Of a DNA stretch of 64,000 nt, positions 60,344-64,000 are shown in pieces. Under the pieces are notes generated by a model. The model was not told the DNA's origin. It saw nothing but the letters and a program-made list of their open reading frames with translations, and made no database searches. Numbering within the stretch: position 1 is the stretch's first letter; every line of letters starts with the position of its first letter. A program made the position numbers and the translations under genes. The stretch covers positions 1,857,152 to 1,921,151 of the forward strand of contig NZ_JAAOZF010000001.1 of NCBI RefSeq assembly GCF_011759705.1, in the 5' to 3' direction. The DNA comes from Microbacterium ulmi. Its GTDB lineage: Bacteria > Actinomycetota > Actinomycetes > Actinomycetales > Microbacteriaceae.

Positions 60344-61881
60344 GGTGCGTGCTCCTCGTCGTAGCGGGTCCGCCACGGCGCGCTCAGGGGGAAGAGCCCG
60401 TCGACGGGATGCCCCTCCGCGACGCGTGCGGCGATCCAGGCATCCTCCTCCTCCTGCGCGAGGGCCGCGTCGGCGACCTCCTCGGCCAGGGCCGGCGGGA
60501 TGACGACGACCCCGTCGGCATCGCCGACGACGACGTCGCCGGGCTGCACGGTCGTGCCGCCGCATCCGATCGTCACGTCGAGATCCCACGGCACGTGCCT
60601 GCGGCCGAGGACGGCGGGATGCGCGCCGGCCGCGTAGACGGGGATGCCGACGGCCGTCACGGCATCGACGTCGCGGACGCCTCCGTCGGTCACGATGCCG
60701 GCCGCGCCTCGCGCGTGCGCTCGGATCGCGAGGATGTCGCCGAGCGTGCCCGATCCCGTCTCGCCGCGGGCCTCGATGACGATGACCTCGCCCTCGCCGA
60801 CGGCGTCGAACGCGCGCTTCTGCGCGTTGTAGCCGCCGCCGTGCGACGCGAAGAGGTCTTCGCGGTTGGGTACGAATCGCAGCGTGCGGGCCGTGCCGAC
60901 GAGCTTGGCGTCCGGATGCAGCGGCCGCACGCCGTCGATCGTCACGTTGTCCAGCCCGCGCTTGCGCAGCTGCTGCGACAGACCCGCGACGGGCGTCTTC
61001 TCGAGCTTCGCGCGCAGGGCGGGGGAGAGGACGGATGACGCGACAGGCTCTTCGACGGGGAGCCCCGCGGCCTCGCGCGAACCCCACGCCTCCGCGCGCT
61101 GCACGTCGTTGACGGCGGGCGTGGATCCGAGGGCGGGGTCGTAGGAAGCCTCGCCCTGCGTCACGGTCGTGGTGAGCCGTCCCGATGTCGCGCCGTTCGC
61201 GGACGAGACCTCGACCTCGACGACGTCGCCGGGGACGACCACAGACGAACCCGCGGGCGTGCCGGTGAGGATGACGTCTCCCGGCTCGAGCGTGAAGTGC
61301 TGCGACAGGTCGGCGACGAGCTGCGCGAGCGGGAAGATGAGACCCGCGGTCGTGTCGTCCTGCACGAGCTCGCCGTTGACCCACGTCCGCAGGCGCAGGG
61401 CGCCGGGCTCGACCGCCCGGGCGTCGATGAGGGCGGGGCCGATGGGCGTGAAGCCGTCGCCGCCCTTCGAACGGACGTTGGATCCCTTGTCGTTCGCGCG
61501 CAGGTCGTAGAGGCCGAAGTCGTCGGCGGCCGTGACCCACGCCACGTGGCCCCACGCGTCGGCCAGGCGGACGCGGCGCGCGGCGGTCCCGATGACGAGG
61601 GCGATCTCGCCCTCGAACGCGAGCAGCTCTGTGCCGAGCGGGCGCTCGATCGTGCCGCCGGATGCCGCGACCGAGCTCGACGGCTTGAAGAAGTACGACG
61701 GCGCGGCGGGTCGGCGGCCGCGCTGGTCGGCGCGCGATCCGTAGCTCAGATGCACCGCGACGATCTTGCCGGGGCGGCCGGGCAGTCCCGAGAAGCGCGG
61801 GTCGGCCGGGCCCACGCGTCCGGAGGCTCCGCGCGGCGCGGGAGCGCCGGGGGGAGTGGACGTGGGGACATCCGTCTGCAT
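60340..61881 (-). CDS. Fused fumarylacetoacetate hydrolase-family / RraA-family protein (HpaG-like bifunctional isomerase-decarboxylase)
   Basis: 513-residue two-domain protein. Residues 35-245 are a FAH domain (LAFEGEIALVIG with Glu ligands, VTAADDFGLYDLRANDKGS, VILTGTPAG). Residues 290-480 are an RraA/HMG-aldolase-like domain (LGDILAIRAHA, IVTDGGVRDVDAV with Arg403/Asp404, VVGDADGVVVIP). In enterobacteria HpaG is two FAH domains doing decarboxylation and isomerisation; here RraA, whose family decarboxylates oxaloacetate-type acids, appears to replace one. AAGGAG precedes ATG 61881; an upstream ATG at 61938 is less likely. Confidence 0.85.
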   Translation of the reverse strand: MQTDVPTSTPPGAPAPRGASGRVGPADPRFSGLPGRPGKIVAVHLSYGSRADQRGRRPAAPSYFFKPSSSVAASGGTIERPLGTELLAFEGEIALVIGTAARRVRLADAWGHVAWVTAADDFGLYDLRANDKGSNVRSKGGDGFTPIGPALIDARAVEPGALRLRTWVNGELVQDDTTAGLIFPLAQLVADLSQHFTLEPGDVILTGTPAGSSVVVPGDVVEVEVSSANGATSGRLTTTVTQGEASYDPALGSTPAVNDVQRAEAWGSREAAGLPVEEPVASSVLSPALRAKLEKTPVAGLSQQLRKRGLDNVTIDGVRPLHPDAKLVGTARTLRFVPNREDLFASHGGGYNAQKRAFDAVGEGEVIVIEARGETGSGTLGDILAIRAHARGAAGIVTDGGVRDVDAVTAVGIPVYAAGAHPAVLGRRHVPWDLDVTIGCGGTTVQPGDVVVGDADGVVVIPPALAEEVADAALAQEEEDAWIAARVAEGHPVDGLFPLSAPWRTRYDEEHAP

Positions 61882-61915
61882 GTCGGGAGCTCCTTCGCTC
61901 TTGCGTCGTATCTGA

Positions 61916-61929
61916 AATCGTATATGATT
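61916..61929. promoter_or_regulatory. GntR-type operator between hpa operon and MHS transporter
   Basis: AATCGTATATGATT is an inverted repeat with 6 of 7 pairs matching, 35 bp before the FAH-RraA start and 87 bp before the divergent transporter. FCD-type GntR proteins typically bind short AT-rich palindromes of this form, so the regulator at 59660 is the likely ligand. A shared divergent operator would co-regulate uptake and catabolism. Confidence 0.55.
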
Positions 61930-62015
61930 GGTCGCCATCGGGCAAGCGGCATCCTCCTCGCGGAGAAGCCGCCTGCTCCAGACAGTGACGTCGACCTGAC
62001 ATAGGAGTCAAGGAC

Positions 62016-63410
62016 ATGAGCACACCCCAGTCCGCGGGATACGCAGACGGATTCACTCCCACCGGCACGATCGCGACACAAGCCGACCGCCGACGCGTCG
62101 TCTTCGCGACCGTCGTCGGGACGACCGTCGAGTGGTACGACTTCTTCATCTACGCGTCGGCGGCGGGACTCGTCTTCGGACAGCTCTTCTTCGCTCCCGC
62201 GGGCGAGGAGTTCGCGCAGATCCTCTCGTTCATCACCGTGGGCATCAGCTTCCTGTTCCGTCCGCTCGGCGCGTTCCTCGCGGGGCACCTCGGCGACAGG
62301 TACGGCCGCAGGCTCGTCCTGATGCTCACGCTCATCCTCATGGGAGTCGCGACGACCCTCGTGGGCCTTCTGCCGACGTACGCCGCGATCGGCGTCGCCG
62401 CCCCCATCCTCCTCGTGCTCCTGCGCATCCTGCAGGGGATCTCGGCGGGCGGCGAGTGGGGCGGAGCCGTCCTCATGGCCGTCGAGCACGCGCCGAAGGC
62501 CAAGCGCGGCCTGTTCGGCGCGTCGCCGCAGATCGGCGTGCCGCTGGGCCTTCTGCTCGCGTCGGGCGTCATGGCGCTCATGGCCGCGATCGCCCCCGGC
62601 GAGGCGTTCCTCACGTGGGGCTGGCGCGTGCCGTTCCTGCTGAGCGTCGTGCTCATCGTCGTCGGCTACTACATCCGCCGCCGCGTCGAGGAGAGCCCCG
62701 TCTTCATCGAGCTCGCGGAGCGCAAGGAGCAGACCCGGATGCCGATCGTCCAGCTGTTCAAGAAGCACACCCTCCTCGTGCTCGTCGCGGCCTTCGTCTT
62801 CGTCGGCAACAACGCGGTCGGCTACATGACGACGGGCGGCTACATCCAGCGGTACGCGACCGACCCCCAGGGTCCCCTCGGCCTCGACACGGCTCAGGTG
62901 CTGTGGGCCGTGACCGTCTCGGCCGTCTCGTGGCTGCTGTTCACGTGGATCGGCGGCTGGGTCTCCGACCGGATCGGCCGACGCACGACGTACATCATCG
63001 GGTGGGTCATCCTCCTCGCTGCGGTCTTCGCCGTGTTCCCCCTCGTCAACACGGGCAGCATCGTGCTGCTGGCGCTCGGACTCGTCCTGCTCACGATCGG
63101 CCTCGGTCTGACCTACGGGCCCCAGGCCGCGCTCTACACGGAGCTGTTCCCCGCCTCGATCCGGTTCTCGGGCGTCTCGATCTCGTACGCGCTCGGCGCG
63201 ATCCTCGGCGGCGCGTTCGCCCCCACGATCGCGCAGTGGCTCGTGCAGGCGACGGGTTCGACGACGGCCGTCTCGTGGTACCTCGCGGGAACCGTCGTGC
63301 TGGCCCTCATCGCGACCCTTCTGCTGCGCGATCGCAGCGGCATCCCGCTCGGTCCCGACCACGAGGCCGAGCAGGCGATCAGCCCGATCCGCGGACTGGC
63401 GAAGGTCTGA
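62016..63410 (+). CDS. MHS-family (metabolite:H+ symporter) MFS transporter
   Basis: 464-residue twelve-span porter. The MHS start VVGTTVEWYDFFIYASAAGL, the loop GHLGDRYGRRLVLM, and LRILQGISAGGEWGGAVLM are diagnostic. Family members import aromatic or dicarboxylic acids and osmolytes with protons. Divergent from the hpa operon with a shared operator, so it probably imports 4-hydroxyphenylacetate or homoprotocatechuate. AGGAGTCAAGGAC precedes ATG 62016. Confidence 0.9.
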   Translation: MSTPQSAGYADGFTPTGTIATQADRRRVVFATVVGTTVEWYDFFIYASAAGLVFGQLFFAPAGEEFAQILSFITVGISFLFRPLGAFLAGHLGDRYGRRLVLMLTLILMGVATTLVGLLPTYAAIGVAAPILLVLLRILQGISAGGEWGGAVLMAVEHAPKAKRGLFGASPQIGVPLGLLLASGVMALMAAIAPGEAFLTWGWRVPFLLSVVLIVVGYYIRRRVEESPVFIELAERKEQTRMPIVQLFKKHTLLVLVAAFVFVGNNAVGYMTTGGYIQRYATDPQGPLGLDTAQVLWAVTVSAVSWLLFTWIGGWVSDRIGRRTTYIIGWVILLAAVFAVFPLVNTGSIVLLALGLVLLTIGLGLTYGPQAALYTELFPASIRFSGVSISYALGAILGGAFAPTIAQWLVQATGSTTAVSWYLAGTVVLALIATLLLRDRSGIPLGPDHEAEQAISPIRGLAKV

Positions 63411-63419
63411 GCGTCACGC

Positions 63420-63454
63420 ACGGGCGGGTGGTTCCGGATGCCGGAGCCGCCCGT
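63420..63454. terminator. Hairpin between convergent transporter and TetR genes
   Basis: ACGGGCGG (63420-63427) pairs with CCGCCCGT (63447-63454), and the interior adds TTCCGG/CCGGA pairing around ATG. It lies 10 bp after the transporter stop and 50 bp after the end of the TetR-type gene, fitting a shared terminator. Confidence 0.6.
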
Positions 63455-63503
63455 TCGTGCATGGGGATGGGTCAGGGCCGCAGGCCCGTCGCCCAGCACG
63501 CGA

Positions 63504-64000
63504 TCACGACACGGGGGTGCCGGCCGGGTCCGATCGGTCGCGCGCGAGGGCCTCGAGTCCGGCGACGATCCGCTCGACTCCGAACCGCAGGGCGCCCTCG
63601 CGGCCGCCGTCGGCGGCGTCGGCGAACGCGGCGGCCGTCTGCGGATAGCTCGACGATCGCTCAGCGAACACCGGCGCGAGCGCGGCGGCGAGGTCGTGCT
63701 CGGGTGTCGATGCGAATGCCTGCTGGCGCACGATCGAGATCGCCTGACCCGACAGCAGCGCGAGCGCGTCGAGCTTCTCGCCCCCGGTGAGCGGCAGTCC
63801 TGCCAGCGTGTGAAGGCCCGCCTCGAACCACGCGAGCTCGCACGGGCCGGGTGGATGCGGCCGCTGCACGAGCTCGACCGACCACGGCCGTGCGAGATAT
63901 CGCTCGTAGACGAGCCGTGCCCACGCCGCCAATGAGGTCTGCCAGTCACCGGCGACCGGATCCGGCGGCTGGCCGAGTGCTCGGTCGAGCATCACGGCAT
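63504..64000 (-). CDS. TetR-family regulator, C-terminal part (runs off window)
   Basis: The frame remains open to the window edge, so the N-terminal helix-turn-helix lies outside. The visible 163-165 residues are all helical and match the TetR/AcrR tetracycline-repressor-like C-terminal domain: SLAAWARLVYERYLARPWSV, FEAGLHTLAGLPLTGGEKLD, SGQAISIVRQQAF, RFGVERIVAGLEALARD. It is convergent with the MHS transporter. Target and ligand are unknown. Confidence 0.8.
   Translation of the reverse strand, partial: AVMLDRALGQPPDPVAGDWQTSLAAWARLVYERYLARPWSVELVQRPHPPGPCELAWFEAGLHTLAGLPLTGGEKLDALALLSGQAISIVRQQAFASTPEHDLAAALAPVFAERSSSYPQTAAAFADAADGGREGALRFGVERIVAGLEALARDRSDPAGTPVS

Noticed and set aside
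1-64000. CRISPR arrays, tRNA genes, insertion sequences, phage or integrase genes
   Set aside because: I looked for spaced direct repeats, cloverleaf-like segments with a TTCGA arm, and transposase or integrase motifs, and found none that hold up by eye. A tRNA-scan or IS search could still find something short.

Overview
The window is high-GC DNA (about 70% by eye) with tightly packed genes, many ATGA/GTGA start-stop overlaps and frequent GTG starts. Its gene content includes a HelD-type helicase, an ANTAR/GAF regulator, a CU044_5270-type protein beside an ECF sigma factor, and actinobacterial pca and hpa gene orders. This points to an actinobacterial chromosome, most likely Microbacteriaceae (Microbacterium-like). 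That assignment is an inference; no rRNA or other marker is present. I saw no tRNA, rRNA, transposase, phage gene or CRISPR array.

1-9.1 kb is a sugar-acid catabolic block. It holds two ABC sugar permeases (the first cut by the window edge), a uronate-dehydrogenase-like SDR, a ManD-type mannonate dehydratase of the enolase superfamily, a ROK regulator and an aldose epimerase, all coupled on the + strand. A Gfo/Idh oxidoreductase and a ThuA-like protein follow on the - strand, divergent from a LacI regulator, with two TTGCGCAA boxes in the shared intergenic region. A second, unrelated mannonate dehydratase (UxuA) lies at 15.5 kb.

9.1-24.8 kb is mostly housekeeping and stress: HelD, ANTAR regulator, two paralogous membrane desaturases flanking a cold-shock gene, ChrA, an ECF sigma/partner pair, a zinc-ribbon mini-protein, a LuxR-type ATPase regulator and two alpha/beta hydrolases.

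24.8-29.7 kb is the protocatechuate branch of the beta-ketoadipate pathway (pcaHGBDC with a divergent IclR regulator). Its last steps, pcaIJF, lie 23 kb away at 52.6-55.2 kb with another divergent IclR regulator.

29.9-51.6 kb is the least explained part, a composite catabolic island. It contains a cupin, an MFS porter, a CaiB/BaiF CoA-transferase, an SDR, a hydroxypyruvate-isomerase-like protein, a thioesterase-like protein, two tandem copies of a two-gene MaoC/hotdog cassette, an FbpABC-type ABC importer, a LacI regulator, Gfo/Idh and D-2-hydroxyacid dehydrogenases, a DhaK-DhaL kinase, an ABM monooxygenase, an L-2-hydroxyglutarate oxidase, an oxoglutarate-semialdehyde-type dehydrogenase, and GntR and SorC regulators. 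Several of its promoters carry palindromes centred on TACGTA next to the -10 box, which suggests one hidden regulon. One promoter is followed by a leader that folds as three abutting hairpins.

55.2-63.4 kb is a homoprotocatechuate meta-cleavage operon on the - strand: a FAH-RraA fusion, a GntR regulator, then hpaE, hpaD, hpaH and hpaI, divergent from an MHS-family transporter. hpaF and hpaBC are not present here. A partial TetR-type gene ends the window.
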